Assembly: GCA_019638635.1 (NCBI GenBank)
Contig: JAHBTM010000003.1
Location: 30,724-94,723 of the forward strand
DNA length: 64,000 nt
Direction: 5' to 3'
Origin: Ferruginibacter sp.
GTDB taxonomy: Bacteria; Bacteroidota; Bacteroidia; Chitinophagales; Chitinophagaceae
In this document: positions 9,079-18,403 of the stretch, in pieces
Numbering within the stretch: position 1 is the first letter of the stretch
Layout of the letters: every line of letters begins with the position of its first letter
Notes under the pieces: model-generated
What the model saw: the letters and a program-made list of their open reading frames with translations, nothing else
Told to the model about the DNA's origin: nothing
The model's database searches: none
Made by a program: the position numbers and the translations under genes

Positions 9079-11456
9079 TAATTGCGTACAGGTTTACCGG
9101 TTTTCAGCACACTCTGAATGCGTTCCAGTGTTTTCTTTTCACCGGTTAAACTCAGGAATGCTTCACGTTCCAGGTTTAGCAGGTATTGTTCACTCACCTG
9201 TGTAGGTTCGCTTAAATCACCTCCACACATTACCCATGCAAGTTTTTTTGCAACGGTTACGTCATGATCGGTAGCGTATTTACCACGCCACATTGCATGG
9301 ATGCCTGAAAGAAATGCGCCCAATGCAGCACGGCCGGGCACTTTGATATCGGTACGTTGTACCGGAGTAATATACCCGTTATCATATAAACGTACAACCT
9401 GATCCTTCGCCATAGAGATACGCCGTTGCTGGTTAATACTTATTTCGTCTACGCCTTTACGATAGATTCCCAAATCATAGGCTTCATGCGCCGATGTGGC
9501 CACTTTTGCAGTAGCAATGGTGAGGAATCTGTTTTGAAGGGTTAATGTATCCGGTTCACCCTGATGTAATTCATCGGAGGCACGCAGTACAAACTCTTTG
9601 GTTCCACCTCCACCCGGTATAACACCGATACCCACTTCTACCAAACCGGTATACGTTTCTGCGGCAGGCACCACCATATCAGCATGTAAGCAGATTTCAC
9701 ATCCGCCTCCGAGTGCCAGTCCGTGCGGAGCCACCACTACCGGAACAGAAGAATAACGTACACGCATCATGGCTTGCTGAAACATACGGATAGCCATGTC
9801 AATTTCATCATAATCCTGTTCTATCGCCAGCATAAAAATCATACCCACATTGGCACCGGCGCTAAAGTTTGGTCCTTCATTTGCAATCACAAGACCTTTA
9901 TATTTTTCTTCCGCAAGGCTGATAGATTTTAAGATGCCTTCCAGTACTTCACCGCCCATGCTACCCATTTTCGTGTACCATTCCAACCCGAGCACATCTG
10001 CTCCAAGATGGTATGTACGGCACGCACTGTTCTTCCAAACGGTTTGGTCTTTGAAGTTTCGCATCACAATGAATGCATCTCCTCCCGGAACTGCTACATA
10101 CGATTGCGTTTGTATATCATAATATAACTGACGTCCGTTTTCAACTGTATAAAAAGAAGTGTTCCCTTTTTCCAGCATGGTGTTTATCCACCCGGGCAAT
10201 GTATAACCTTCTGCCTGCATAGCTTTCACTGTGGATGCAACGCCCAGGGCATCCCAACTTTCAAAAGCTCCTATCTCCCAGCCAAATCCTGCTTTCATTG
10301 CATCATCTACACGAAAAACTTCATCGCTGATTTCAGGTATACGGTGAGCGATATACGAAAACAATCCGTAATGGAATTTTTTATAAAAAGTTGCTGCCTT
10401 ATCCTGCCCGTTGAGCAATGCCTTGATACGATGGGCGAGATTTTCAATGGGTTTGGCAGCTTCCACCGTGGCAAATTTGGGTTTGCTTCTGGGTCCATAA
10501 GATAGAGAGGCTGGGTCTAGTACCAGTATTTCTGTTTTCCCTTCTGCGTTTTTAGTTTTTTTGAAAAAGCCCTGTCCGCTTTTATCACCGAGCCATTTGT
10601 TTTCAATCATGGTTTTCAACCAGGAAGGAATACGGAAGATTTCTTTGGCTTCATCTTGCGGACAATGAGCAGCCACACCGTCTGCCACTTTAACCAATGT
10701 GTCTAGTCCTACCACATCTGCAGTTCTGAAGGTGGCCGATTTGGGCCTGCCAATCAACGGTCCGGTTAAGGCATCTATTTCATCAAAGGTTAAACCAATT
10801 TCTTCCATCAGGTGCATGATACTCATCATAGAAAAAACACCAATGCGGTTGGCGATGAATGCAGGCGTGTCTTTACACAACACAGTGGTTTTACCCAATT
10901 GCAAATCTCCGTATTGCATCAGAAAATCTACTACCGACGGATCAGTATGTGGTGTAGGAATAATTTCCAGGAGGCGCAGGTATCGGGGTGGATTAAAAAA
11001 GTGTGTTCCACAGAAATGTTTTTTAAAATCTTCGCTCCGGCCTTCGGCCATCATGTGAATGGGAATACCGGAGGTGTTGGATGATATGATGGTTCCGGGT
11101 TTACGGTATTTTTCAACCTGTTCAAATATGCTTTGTTTGATATCCAAGCGTTCCACCACCACTTCAATAATCCAATCCGCTTTGGATATATCTTTCATGT
11201 GGTCAGTGAAGTTTCCTGTTTGAACGAGGCGCGCAACCCCTTTATGATATACCGGTGAGGGAGAAGATTTCAATGCCGCTGTCCAGGCATCATTCACTAT
11301 TTTATTCCTGATAGCGGGTGCGGTTTGTTCCCCCGTTTCCGGATTCAGCATATCCAATAACAAAACAGGCACGCCAATTCCTGCAAAATGTGCGGCAATC
11401 TTGCTTCCCATCACACCACTGCCCAATACGGCTACCTGGTTTATTTTTCTGTTCAT
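9078..11456 (-). CDS. Bifunctional 3-hydroxyacyl-CoA dehydrogenase / enoyl-CoA hydratase
   Basis: 792-residue fatty-acid beta-oxidation enzyme with the dehydrogenase first and the hydratase last, opposite to E. coli FadB. The N-terminus VAVLGSGVMGSKIAAHFAG is the NAD-binding Rossmann loop; FCGTHFFNPPRYLRLLEIIP and KDTPAFIANRIG are dehydrogenase signatures. The C-terminal crotonase part has NEGPNFSAGANV and the oxyanion-hole block HGLALGGGCEICLHAD. The usual partners (thiolase, acyl-CoA dehydrogenase) are not in this window. Stop overlaps the start of the LD-carboxypeptidase gene. The upstream region has two identical 10-bp direct repeats that may be an operator. Confidence 0.93.
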   Translation of the reverse strand: MNRKINQVAVLGSGVMGSKIAAHFAGIGVPVLLLDMLNPETGEQTAPAIRNKIVNDAWTAALKSSPSPVYHKGVARLVQTGNFTDHMKDISKADWIIEVVVERLDIKQSIFEQVEKYRKPGTIISSNTSGIPIHMMAEGRSEDFKKHFCGTHFFNPPRYLRLLEIIPTPHTDPSVVDFLMQYGDLQLGKTTVLCKDTPAFIANRIGVFSMMSIMHLMEEIGLTFDEIDALTGPLIGRPKSATFRTADVVGLDTLVKVADGVAAHCPQDEAKEIFRIPSWLKTMIENKWLGDKSGQGFFKKTKNAEGKTEILVLDPASLSYGPRSKPKFATVEAAKPIENLAHRIKALLNGQDKAATFYKKFHYGLFSYIAHRIPEISDEVFRVDDAMKAGFGWEIGAFESWDALGVASTVKAMQAEGYTLPGWINTMLEKGNTSFYTVENGRQLYYDIQTQSYVAVPGGDAFIVMRNFKDQTVWKNSACRTYHLGADVLGLEWYTKMGSMGGEVLEGILKSISLAEEKYKGLVIANEGPNFSAGANVGMIFMLAIEQDYDEIDMAIRMFQQAMMRVRYSSVPVVVAPHGLALGGGCEICLHADMVVPAAETYTGLVEVGIGVIPGGGGTKEFVLRASDELHQGEPDTLTLQNRFLTIATAKVATSAHEAYDLGIYRKGVDEISINQQRRISMAKDQVVRLYDNGYITPVQRTDIKVPGRAALGAFLSGIHAMWRGKYATDHDVTVAKKLAWVMCGGDLSEPTQVSEQYLLNLEREAFLSLTGEKKTLERIQSVLKTGKPVRN

Positions 11457-11475
11457 ATGGAGATGTTTTAAAATT

Positions 11476-11511
11476 AGTTAGTTAAACAACTATTTTAACG
11501 AAGTTAGTTAA
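11476..11511 (-). promoter_or_regulatory. Direct repeats upstream of the beta-oxidation gene
   Basis: AGTTAGTTAA occurs at 11476-11485 and again at 11502-11511, start-to-start 26 bp, just upstream of the ATG at 11456. Paired identical sites in a promoter region suggest a regulator binding site, perhaps of a fatty-acid-responsive repressor. Only the repeat itself is seen. Confidence 0.35.
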
Positions 11512-11537
11512 TTTCAAAATAGACAGGCAAATAATCA

Positions 11538-11569
11538 CAAAAAAAGAGGAATTTTTAAGTGCCTCTTTT
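11538..11569 (-). terminator. Intrinsic terminator of metG
   Basis: AAAAGAGG (11542-11549) pairs with CCTCTTTT (11562-11569). Read on the minus strand the stem is followed by a run of T (11539-11545). It sits between the metG stop and the promoter of the beta-oxidation gene. Confidence 0.7.
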
Positions 11570-11604
11570 CAAGATGCAATAGTGTTATGAAATCAAAGAT
11601 TTAT

Positions 11605-13716
11605 TTAAGAAACGTTGCAACCTCCTGAAACATCTGCTCCTACAAAATGCAGGGTGCCGTTAGCATCTTCAGCCATCAGAATCATACCATTGCTTTCAAT
11701 ACCGCGCATGGTACGGGGCGCGAGGTTGGTTACCACCACCACTTTCCGGCCAATGATCTTTTCCGGAGCATGGTGCAGGGCAATACCGCTGACGATGGTG
11801 CGGGTTTCTGTGCCAAGGTCTACTTCCAGTTTTAATAATTTATCGGCCTTTTGTACTTTTTCTGCTTTTGTAATGATGCCGGTTTTCAAATCAATTTTTG
11901 AAAAGTCATCAAAGGTAATCGTGGGTTTTGTTGCAGGTGAAGGAGTAGGCGATTCGGGTATTGCATTTGTTTTTACTGCGGCACTTTTTAATTTCAGTTT
12001 TTCAACTTGTTGGGTTACTTCAGCATCTTCCATTTTTCGGAAAAGCAATTCCGGTGCCCTCAGTGAATAACCGGTTTGCAGCAAATCAGCTCTACCGGCA
12101 TTTTCCCATTCCAGTATTCTGGGTACAACCTTCATCATATGGCATAATGTATTTGCAGCGTTTGGAAGAAACGGATGCATTAGGATGGCGAGGTTAGCAG
12201 TGAGTTGCAAACAAAGGTGCAGGCAGTTGTCAATTTTTTGCTGGGCTTCTGGCAGGATGTTTCCGTTATCATCTGTTTGTTTGGCCACAATCCAGGGTTC
12301 TTGTTCCTGCATGAATTTATTTCCTTTTCGTGCAAGGTCAACCACTTCAAACAATGCATCCCTGAATTTGAATTGTTCTATGAGCGATCCCGTACCACTT
12401 GCTGTTTCTTTTATCTGATCGAGGAGTTGTGTGCCTTCTGCGGTTAGGCTGTGTAGTTTGGGTACTTTGCCATTGCATAATTTGTGCATCAGTACAAATG
12501 TGCGGTTTACGAAATTTCCTAGTACGGCAACCAATTCGCTGTTCACCGCATCCTGAAATCCTTTCCAGGTAAATTCGCTGTCTTTGGTTTCAGGAGCAAT
12601 GGCGGTGAGGTAGTAGCGTAAAGCATCTACCATGGTTTGTCCGTTTTCCTTTTTTACAAAATCGTTGATGTACTCATCCATTTCAATACTCCATCCGCGG
12701 CTGGTACTCATTTTGTCGCCCTCCAGGTTCATGAATTCATTGCTGGGCACAAAGGCGGGTAAAATATTTCCGTGCAGGTGCAACATCACCGGAAAGATGA
12801 TACAATGAAAGACGATGTTGTCTTTTCCGATAAAATGCACGAGGCTGGTATCGGCATCATTCCAGTAGGGGGCCCAGTCTTTTTGGTTGTCTGCAGCCCA
12901 TTGCTTGGTGGCACTGATGTAACCGATAGGTGCATCAAACCATACATATAGCACTTTACCATCGGCGTTAGGCACAGGCACTTTTACGCCCCAATCCAAA
13001 TCACGTGTTACGGCGCGCGGTTGTAAGCCTGCATCCAGCCAGCTTTTACATTGTCCTAATACATTAGCTTTCCAGTCTGCGGCATGATTATCGAGTATCC
13101 ATTCCCGTAAGAAGGATTCGTATTTTTGTAAAGGCAGATACCAGTGGGTGGTTTGCTTTTTAATAGGTTGATTACCGCTGATGGTACTGCGTGGATGGAT
13201 GAGTTGTTCCGGGCTAAGGGATGTACCGCATTTTTCACACTGATCGCCAAAGGCGCCGGGGTAGCTGCATACAGGGCAGGTGCCGGTAATGTAGCGGTCG
13301 GCTAAAAAAGTATTGGACGCCTCATCATAAAATTGCTCCGTTTCTTTTTGTTCGAGTAATCCGGCATCGTTGAGTTTTTTGAAAAATGCCTGTGCGGTTT
13401 CATGGTGCAGGGCGGAAGAAGTGCGGTGATAGATATCAAAAGATATTCCCAGGTCGTGCATATTCTGTTGTAACAATGCGTGGTACTTATCAACAATTTC
13501 GCGGGGTGTTGTGTTTTCTTTCAACGCCTGTATGGTAATAGCGGCCCCATGTTCATCGCTACCACATACATACACCACATCTTTTTTTCGTGCGCGGAGG
13601 TAACGTACATAGATATCCGCTGGCAAGTATGCACCTGCCAGATGGCCGATGTGTTTAGGGCCGTTGGCATACGGTAAGGCAGAGGTAATCAGGTATCGCT
13701 TAGGTTCTTTTGTCAT
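11605..13716 (-). CDS. metG: Methionyl-tRNA synthetase
   Basis: 703 residues. Charges tRNA-Met in the cytoplasm. SALPYANGPKHIGHLAG carries the class I HIGH motif, GDKMSTSRGW the KMSKS-type motif, and CPVCSYPG..QCEKCG is the zinc knuckle of the type with two CxxC pairs. A linker rich in Pro/Ser/Thr (about residues 585-605) leads to a C-terminal tRNA-binding OB-fold (FDDFSKIDLKTGII ... GGCNVS), the EMAP-like appendage found in dimeric MetRS. ATG start; divergent from the response-regulator gene. A terminator lies just past the stop. Confidence 0.97.
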   Translation of the reverse strand: MTKEPKRYLITSALPYANGPKHIGHLAGAYLPADIYVRYLRARKKDVVYVCGSDEHGAAITIQALKENTTPREIVDKYHALLQQNMHDLGISFDIYHRTSSALHHETAQAFFKKLNDAGLLEQKETEQFYDEASNTFLADRYITGTCPVCSYPGAFGDQCEKCGTSLSPEQLIHPRSTISGNQPIKKQTTHWYLPLQKYESFLREWILDNHAADWKANVLGQCKSWLDAGLQPRAVTRDLDWGVKVPVPNADGKVLYVWFDAPIGYISATKQWAADNQKDWAPYWNDADTSLVHFIGKDNIVFHCIIFPVMLHLHGNILPAFVPSNEFMNLEGDKMSTSRGWSIEMDEYINDFVKKENGQTMVDALRYYLTAIAPETKDSEFTWKGFQDAVNSELVAVLGNFVNRTFVLMHKLCNGKVPKLHSLTAEGTQLLDQIKETASGTGSLIEQFKFRDALFEVVDLARKGNKFMQEQEPWIVAKQTDDNGNILPEAQQKIDNCLHLCLQLTANLAILMHPFLPNAANTLCHMMKVVPRILEWENAGRADLLQTGYSLRAPELLFRKMEDAEVTQQVEKLKLKSAAVKTNAIPESPTPSPATKPTITFDDFSKIDLKTGIITKAEKVQKADKLLKLEVDLGTETRTIVSGIALHHAPEKIIGRKVVVVTNLAPRTMRGIESNGMILMAEDANGTLHFVGADVSGGCNVS

Positions 13717-13763
13717 GTTGGTTGAATGATTGGGGCAAAGGTCTGTATTATGCCGATTATCAA

Positions 13764-13779
13764 CAAATACTACTTTTTT
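13764..13779 (+). promoter_or_regulatory. Shared 16-bp motif upstream of the response regulator
   Basis: CAAATACTACTTTTTT lies 28 bp before the proposed ATG at 13807. The identical 16-mer recurs at 14534-14549, upstream of the next gene. It may be a binding site, possibly for the regulator encoded between the two copies. Confidence 0.4.
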
Positions 13780-13806
13780 ACTAAATTCAGGGTTTTACAG
13801 GATATT

Positions 13807-14445
13807 ATGTTTGTAGACGTGAAGAAAATTTCAATTGCCATTTTGGAAGATGAAGAGATCATCCGCAATGCGTTGATCACGCTGTTGTGTGTACAACCCG
13901 ATATTGAAATTGCGGCTACCTTTGAAACAGGCGAACATGCGCTGGAAGCATTAGCTAAACAACCGGTGGATGTATTGTTATTTGATATCAACCTCCCCGG
14001 TATCAGTGGTATTGAAACCATCAGCCGCCTTAAAGCGGTTCAGCCACAGATTCAATGCATGGCTATTACCAGTTACGATGATGCCGATAATATATTTAAC
14101 GCACTGAAAGCCGGCGCAACCGGTTATATGTTGAAAAATATTCAGCCGGATAAATTGAGCGAAGCCATCCAGGAAATCCATGCCGGTGGCTCTCCTATGA
14201 GCAGCCAGATTGCGCGAAAAGTGGTGATAGAATTTGCAAATATTAAGGAAGATGTGTTGTACTCTGCTGCATTGTCTCGCCGTGAAAATGAAATTCTGCA
14301 ACTACTGGCGAAAGGGTTCAGGTACAAAGAAATTTCTGCACAATTGTTTATTTCCGTTGAAACAGTAAGAACCCATATCAGAAATATTTACGAGAAGCTT
14401 CAGGTAAAAACCCGTGACGAAGCCATCCGGAAAGTAAAGTCTTAG
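13807..14445 (+). CDS. NarL/LuxR-family response regulator
   Basis: 212 residues. N-terminal receiver domain (ILEDEE acidic pocket; phospho-acceptor Asp in LLFDINLPGISG; conserved Thr/Ser in MAITSYDD; Lys in YMLKN) and C-terminal LuxR helix-turn-helix (LSRRENEILQLLAKGF ... SVETVRTHIRNIYEKL). The ATG at 13807 is preferred over the upstream in-frame ATG at 13726, because the extra 27 residues are not part of the receiver fold and would cover the presumed promoter and the 13764-13779 motif. No histidine kinase gene is nearby, so it is an orphan in this window. The shared 16-bp motif before it and before the next gene suggests autoregulation and control of the lipoprotein. Confidence 0.9.
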   Translation: MFVDVKKISIAILEDEEIIRNALITLLCVQPDIEIAATFETGEHALEALAKQPVDVLLFDINLPGISGIETISRLKAVQPQIQCMAITSYDDADNIFNALKAGATGYMLKNIQPDKLSEAIQEIHAGGSPMSSQIARKVVIEFANIKEDVLYSAALSRRENEILQLLAKGFRYKEISAQLFISVETVRTHIRNIYEKLQVKTRDEAIRKVKS

Positions 14446-14533
14446 TTGCTTTACCTATTAGATTCTGTTTACGAAAAAAAAATCTTCTAAGCACCTGCTG
14501 AATTCTATAACGGTAACGGTTACTTGATTTATT

Positions 14534-14549
14534 CAAATACTACTTTTTT
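14534..14549 (+). promoter_or_regulatory. Second copy of the shared 16-bp motif
   Basis: Exact copy of CAAATACTACTTTTTT seen at 13764-13779, here 105 bp before the lipoprotein ATG. About 20 bp upstream of it (around 14509-14524) is a near-palindromic CGGTAACGGTTAC. Together they look like a regulatory region; function is inferred. Confidence 0.4.
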
Positions 14550-14654
14550 CCCCACTCATTTAGAACATATTATTTTGAATATGGCGTTTATTCGTACACG
14601 TTTGGTGAATATTTACTCAACGTCAACGAATTCTTAAACCCAAAAAAAACAATC

Positions 14655-15215
14655 ATGAAATTGAAATCCTTGATGATGGCTGCCACAGGAGCCATTTTGT
14701 TGCTCACCACTGTATCCTGTAAAAAAGATAACGACGGAAGTGGGGGCGGACTCCGGGCAGATGATTTACCCGCAGGTAAAGGCGTAATCGAGTTCAAAAC
14801 CAGCAGAGATTTTGGCGGATTAACCTATTTTAAAACCAACATGACTGATTTGTCTGTGGTAACCACCAACACAATGGCCGGTACCGATTTATATACCATC
14901 ACTGCGTTCCGCCAGGAGGGGACGAGCTTTGGCCAGGCTCAGTTCACCATGAATGTGTCTCCGCTGGGTGCGAATACTTCTGCCGGAAGTTTAACCGGAG
15001 CTTTCGGTGGCTCGGGAGGTGTCATTGGAACCTTGTTGATCAATAACGGCTCTTTGGGGTCTACCAATAGTTTTGCCGGTGTGGATGGTGGCAATATCAC
15101 CATTACCAAACTCACCGATGAAGTGATTGAAGGTACCTTCTCCTGCACCGTTGAAAACAATACCACCATGCAAACCATGGATGTTACCGAAGGGAAGTTT
15201 GCCGCACGTTTCTAA
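14655..15215 (+). CDS. Predicted lipoprotein of unknown function
   Basis: 186 residues. Hydrophobic leader MKLKSLMMAATGAILLLTTVSC ends in a lipobox with Cys at residue 22, then a Lys/Asp/Ser/Gly-rich spacer (KKDNDGSGGG). The mature part is rich in Thr, Gly, Ser and Asn and looks all-beta (for example GGNITITKLTDEVIEGTFSC), resembling small Bacteroidota lipoproteins with an immunoglobulin- or carbohydrate-binding-like sandwich, but I do not recognise the family. It follows the response regulator by 209 bp and has its own upstream region containing the shared 16-bp motif. An intrinsic terminator follows, so it is a single-gene transcript. Confidence 0.75.
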   Translation: MKLKSLMMAATGAILLLTTVSCKKDNDGSGGGLRADDLPAGKGVIEFKTSRDFGGLTYFKTNMTDLSVVTTNTMAGTDLYTITAFRQEGTSFGQAQFTMNVSPLGANTSAGSLTGAFGGSGGVIGTLLINNGSLGSTNSFAGVDGGNITITKLTDEVIEGTFSCTVENNTTMQTMDVTEGKFAARF

Positions 15216-15241
15216 AGATTCTTTTAGATGAAAGTAAATTC

Positions 15242-15267
15242 AGGTTGCCATAACGGCAACCTTTTTT
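15242..15267 (+). terminator. Intrinsic terminator after the lipoprotein gene
   Basis: AGGTTGCC (from 15242), short loop, GGCAACC ending about 15261, then a T-run. Stem of seven to eight pairs. Confidence 0.85.
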
Positions 15268-15344
15268 ATTTACCGCTGATGTATTCTATGCAGCGTTTCA
15301 TTATTTTCCGCTTAATTTAGTGCAGGTTAAATTAATTATACGGT

Positions 15345-17489
15345 ATGAAAAGAATATGGATAGGAGTGTGCCTGTTGATTACCCTTCAGGTAACAGCCCA
15401 ACAGAAAATGTTTACCATGCAAGATGCCATGGTGGGCAGCAGAACAACCTTAGCCCCTGAAACATTGCGTCAGTTACAGTTTATTAAAGGAACGGCTGAT
15501 CCAGTATATATCATGAAGATGAATGGAGCTGATGTGTTTGTGCGGTATAATCCCAAAAATGCTACCGGTATTACGTTGTTGACGTTACCACAGTTGAATA
15601 TTCATTTTTCAACCGCCGGTTTAGACACAGTGAAATCCTTCCCCGGTATTCAGTTTGAAAAGGATAAGTATTTGGTTACGGTAAAAGGAAAACGATATGC
15701 CTTTAACCTGACTACCGGCGCTTCTACCATATTAAGTAACCCGCTTACCGAGGGAAAAGAAGTGTTGGAAGAAAGTAAGGCCGGATATGTGGCATTCAGT
15801 GATCAGGATAATCTGTTTATTGCTGCCCATGGTAAAGTGCATCAGGTAACCCGGGATGGTTCCCGGAATATTGTGTACGGAAAGCCGGTGCATCAACAGG
15901 AGTTTGGCATTACCAAAGGTACTTTCTGGAGCAATGATGGCAAAAGGCTGGTATATTACCGTATGGATCAAACCATGGTGCCCGATTATCCCATCATCCA
16001 ATGGAATAAGCGCCCCGCCGTGAATGAACCGATTAAATATCCGATGGCGGGAGATTCCAGTCACCATGTAACACTCGAAATATATGATATAACGGGAAAG
16101 CATATACGAATAGCAACCGGTATGCCGGCCGAACAATACCTCACCAATATTTGCTGGTCGCCGGATGATCAGCATATTTACATTGCGGTATTGAATCGCG
16201 GACAAAACCACATGAAGCTGAACCAGTACGATGCGCAAACGGGGGCCTTTGTAAAAACCCTCTTTGAAGAAAAACACGAACGTTATGTGGAACCCCTTAA
16301 ACCCATGGTTTTTATTCCCGGCAAGCCGAACGAGTTTATCTGGGAGAGCCGCCGGGATGGTTGGAATCATTTGTATCATTACCATGTAAACGGACAACTT
16401 CTACGTCAACTCACCAGCGGCCCCTGGGAAGTAACGGATATGAAAGGGTTCAATCTTAAAGGAGATATATTGTATTATATGTCTACCGAAGAATCGCCCT
16501 TAACCCGTCAGCTCTATGCGTTGCAATTGAAAAATGGAAAGGCTAAGCAACTCACCCAACCCAATAGGAGACACATAGTGAGTGTAAGTGAAGACGGAGC
16601 ATATGCAATTTCCAATGCAAGCAACATCCAAACGCCCCGTGTAGTTTCCGTGATTGACCTTAAAACCGGAAAAGAAAACATATTACTGAACGCGCCCAAC
16701 CCACTCACGGAATATGCCTTGGGCAATATGCAACAGGTAGTATTGAAATCTCCGGAAGGATATGATTTGCATGGAAGGCTGTATCAGCCGGTAGCATTTG
16801 ATAAAGAGAAAAAATATCCCGTGATTGTGTATTGGTATGGTGGCCCACATGCGCAGCTAACGACCAACAGTTGGAACGGCGGCTCCGGCGATTTGTGGTT
16901 CCAGTACCTGGCACAACAAGGCTTTGTGGTGTTTACCATGGATACACGCGGAAGCGCTTACCGTGGTATGGAATTCGAACAAACGATTTTCAGAAAAGCA
17001 GGAAAGGCACAAATGGAAGATTTAATGACAGGAGTACAGTATTTGAAAAACCTCGGATATACCGATGCAGATAAAATGGGTTTGTTCGGTTGGAGTTATG
17101 GAGGATTTATGACCACCTCTTTCTTACTGAATCATCCGGGTGTGTTTAAGGCCGGAGTTGCCGGCGGTCCGGTAATGGATTGGAAGTTGTATGAAATCAT
17201 GTACACAGAACGCTACATGGATACACCTGCGGAAAACCCTGACGGTTATGCCACAACAAACCTCACGGAACAGGCCGCGAAACTGAAAGATAAACTCCTG
17301 ATTATTCACGGGATGCAAGACCCGGTGGTGGTTATGCAACATTCTGTAAATTTTGTAAAAGCTGCTGTGGATAAAGGTATACAGGTTGATTATATGATCT
17401 ATCCCGGCCATGAACACAATGTGTTGGGCAAAGACAGGATTCATCTGTATCAGAAAGTCACGGATTATTTTATGCAACACCTTAAATAA
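15345..17489 (+). CDS. Dipeptidyl peptidase IV-type serine peptidase (S9B)
   Basis: 714 residues with an N-terminal signal peptide (IWIGVCLLITLQVTAQ). It removes X-Pro or X-Ala dipeptides from peptide N-termini in the periplasm. Residues about 40-470 form the beta-propeller (YYRMDQTMVPDYPIIQWN and YIAVLNRGQNHMKLNQYDA). The alpha/beta-hydrolase domain at the C-terminus has YWYGGPHAQLT, the nucleophile Ser in GWSYGGFMTTSFLLNH, Asp in HGMQDPVVVMQHS and His in YPGHEHNVLGKDR. Length and order fit DPP4. It is followed 25 bp later by an ABC exporter pair on the same strand, probably one operon by spacing only. Confidence 0.93.
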   Translation: MKRIWIGVCLLITLQVTAQQKMFTMQDAMVGSRTTLAPETLRQLQFIKGTADPVYIMKMNGADVFVRYNPKNATGITLLTLPQLNIHFSTAGLDTVKSFPGIQFEKDKYLVTVKGKRYAFNLTTGASTILSNPLTEGKEVLEESKAGYVAFSDQDNLFIAAHGKVHQVTRDGSRNIVYGKPVHQQEFGITKGTFWSNDGKRLVYYRMDQTMVPDYPIIQWNKRPAVNEPIKYPMAGDSSHHVTLEIYDITGKHIRIATGMPAEQYLTNICWSPDDQHIYIAVLNRGQNHMKLNQYDAQTGAFVKTLFEEKHERYVEPLKPMVFIPGKPNEFIWESRRDGWNHLYHYHVNGQLLRQLTSGPWEVTDMKGFNLKGDILYYMSTEESPLTRQLYALQLKNGKAKQLTQPNRRHIVSVSEDGAYAISNASNIQTPRVVSVIDLKTGKENILLNAPNPLTEYALGNMQQVVLKSPEGYDLHGRLYQPVAFDKEKKYPVIVYWYGGPHAQLTTNSWNGGSGDLWFQYLAQQGFVVFTMDTRGSAYRGMEFEQTIFRKAGKAQMEDLMTGVQYLKNLGYTDADKMGLFGWSYGGFMTTSFLLNHPGVFKAGVAGGPVMDWKLYEIMYTERYMDTPAENPDGYATTNLTEQAAKLKDKLLIIHGMQDPVVVMQHSVNFVKAAVDKGIQVDYMIYPGHEHNVLGKDRIHLYQKVTDYFMQHLK

Positions 17490-17514
17490 TAAATCAACTT
17501 CTTAATCTACCTGT

Positions 17515-18402
17515 ATGGATGTTCTTAAGGTTAACGATCTGGTCAAACATTATGGTCCGGTTAAAGCACTGAACGGTATCGGTTTTTCAGTTCCCAGAGG
17601 CACTGTGTTTGGCATATTAGGTCCGAATGGCAGCGGTAAAACCACCCTGCTGGGTATTATCATGGATGTGTTAAAGACCACTCGCGGGGCGTATAATTTT
17701 TTCGGTGAGGGAACGGGAGCGGATACACGAAGAAAAATTGGAACCCTGCTCGAAACACCCAACTTCTACCATTATCTCACGGCGGTTCAAAACCTGAAAA
17801 TTGCAGCTTCGGTGAAACAACGTGGAGAAGAAGATATCGATCGTGTATTGGAAATGGTGAACCTGCATCAGCGAAAAAATTCCGCATTCAGCACGTATAG
17901 TTTAGGTATGAAACAACGCCTGGCCATTGCCTCTGCACTGTTGGGTAATCCGGAAGTACTGGTGTTGGATGAACCTACCAACGGGCTCGATCCGGTGGGC
18001 ATCGCCGAAATCCGCGAACTGATTAAAAAATTACACAAAGAGGGTAAAACCATCATCATGGCCAGCCACATGCTCGATGAAGTGGAGAAAGTGTGCACAC
18101 ATGTGGCCATCCTTAAAAAGGGAAATATCATGGCTTCAGGACATGTAGACGAAATTTTCCAACACAGCGATATGATTGAGATTGATGCATCAGACCGTAA
18201 GGCACTCGCAGCAGTAATGAATCAATATCCCGGGGTGGAACAAATCAGAGAAGAAGAAAGCGGGCTCGTGGTGTATTTTCCACCCGGAACCGTAACCCTG
18301 GCACCGGTGAATGCGTACTGTTTTAAAAACGGTATCACGCTGAGCAAACTACTCATCAAAAAGAAAAGCCTCGAAAGTAAATTCATTGAACTAACTAATT
18401 AA
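17515..18402 (+). CDS. ABC transporter ATP-binding protein
   Basis: 295 residues. Walker A GPNGSGKTTL near residues 36-45, signature YSLGMKQRLAIA, Walker B VLVLDEPTNGLDP and switch His in ASHML. It resembles ATPases of ABC-2 exporters (NatA/CcmA-like) with a C-terminal extension of about 80 residues. The gene for a multi-span permease follows two bases downstream; the two form an exporter of unknown substrate in the inner membrane. Confidence 0.93.
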   Translation: MDVLKVNDLVKHYGPVKALNGIGFSVPRGTVFGILGPNGSGKTTLLGIIMDVLKTTRGAYNFFGEGTGADTRRKIGTLLETPNFYHYLTAVQNLKIAASVKQRGEEDIDRVLEMVNLHQRKNSAFSTYSLGMKQRLAIASALLGNPEVLVLDEPTNGLDPVGIAEIRELIKKLHKEGKTIIMASHMLDEVEKVCTHVAILKKGNIMASGHVDEIFQHSDMIEIDASDRKALAAVMNQYPGVEQIREEESGLVVYFPPGTVTLAPVNAYCFKNGITLSKLLIKKKSLESKFIELTN

Positions 18403-18403
18403 T

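Noticed and set aside
13726-13806. Upstream ATG for the response regulator
   Set aside because: The extra 27 residues are not part of a receiver domain and cover the shared motif and presumed promoter.
15732-16397. 221-codon frame opposite DPP4
   Set aside because: Antisense shadow with composition that follows the complementary gene.
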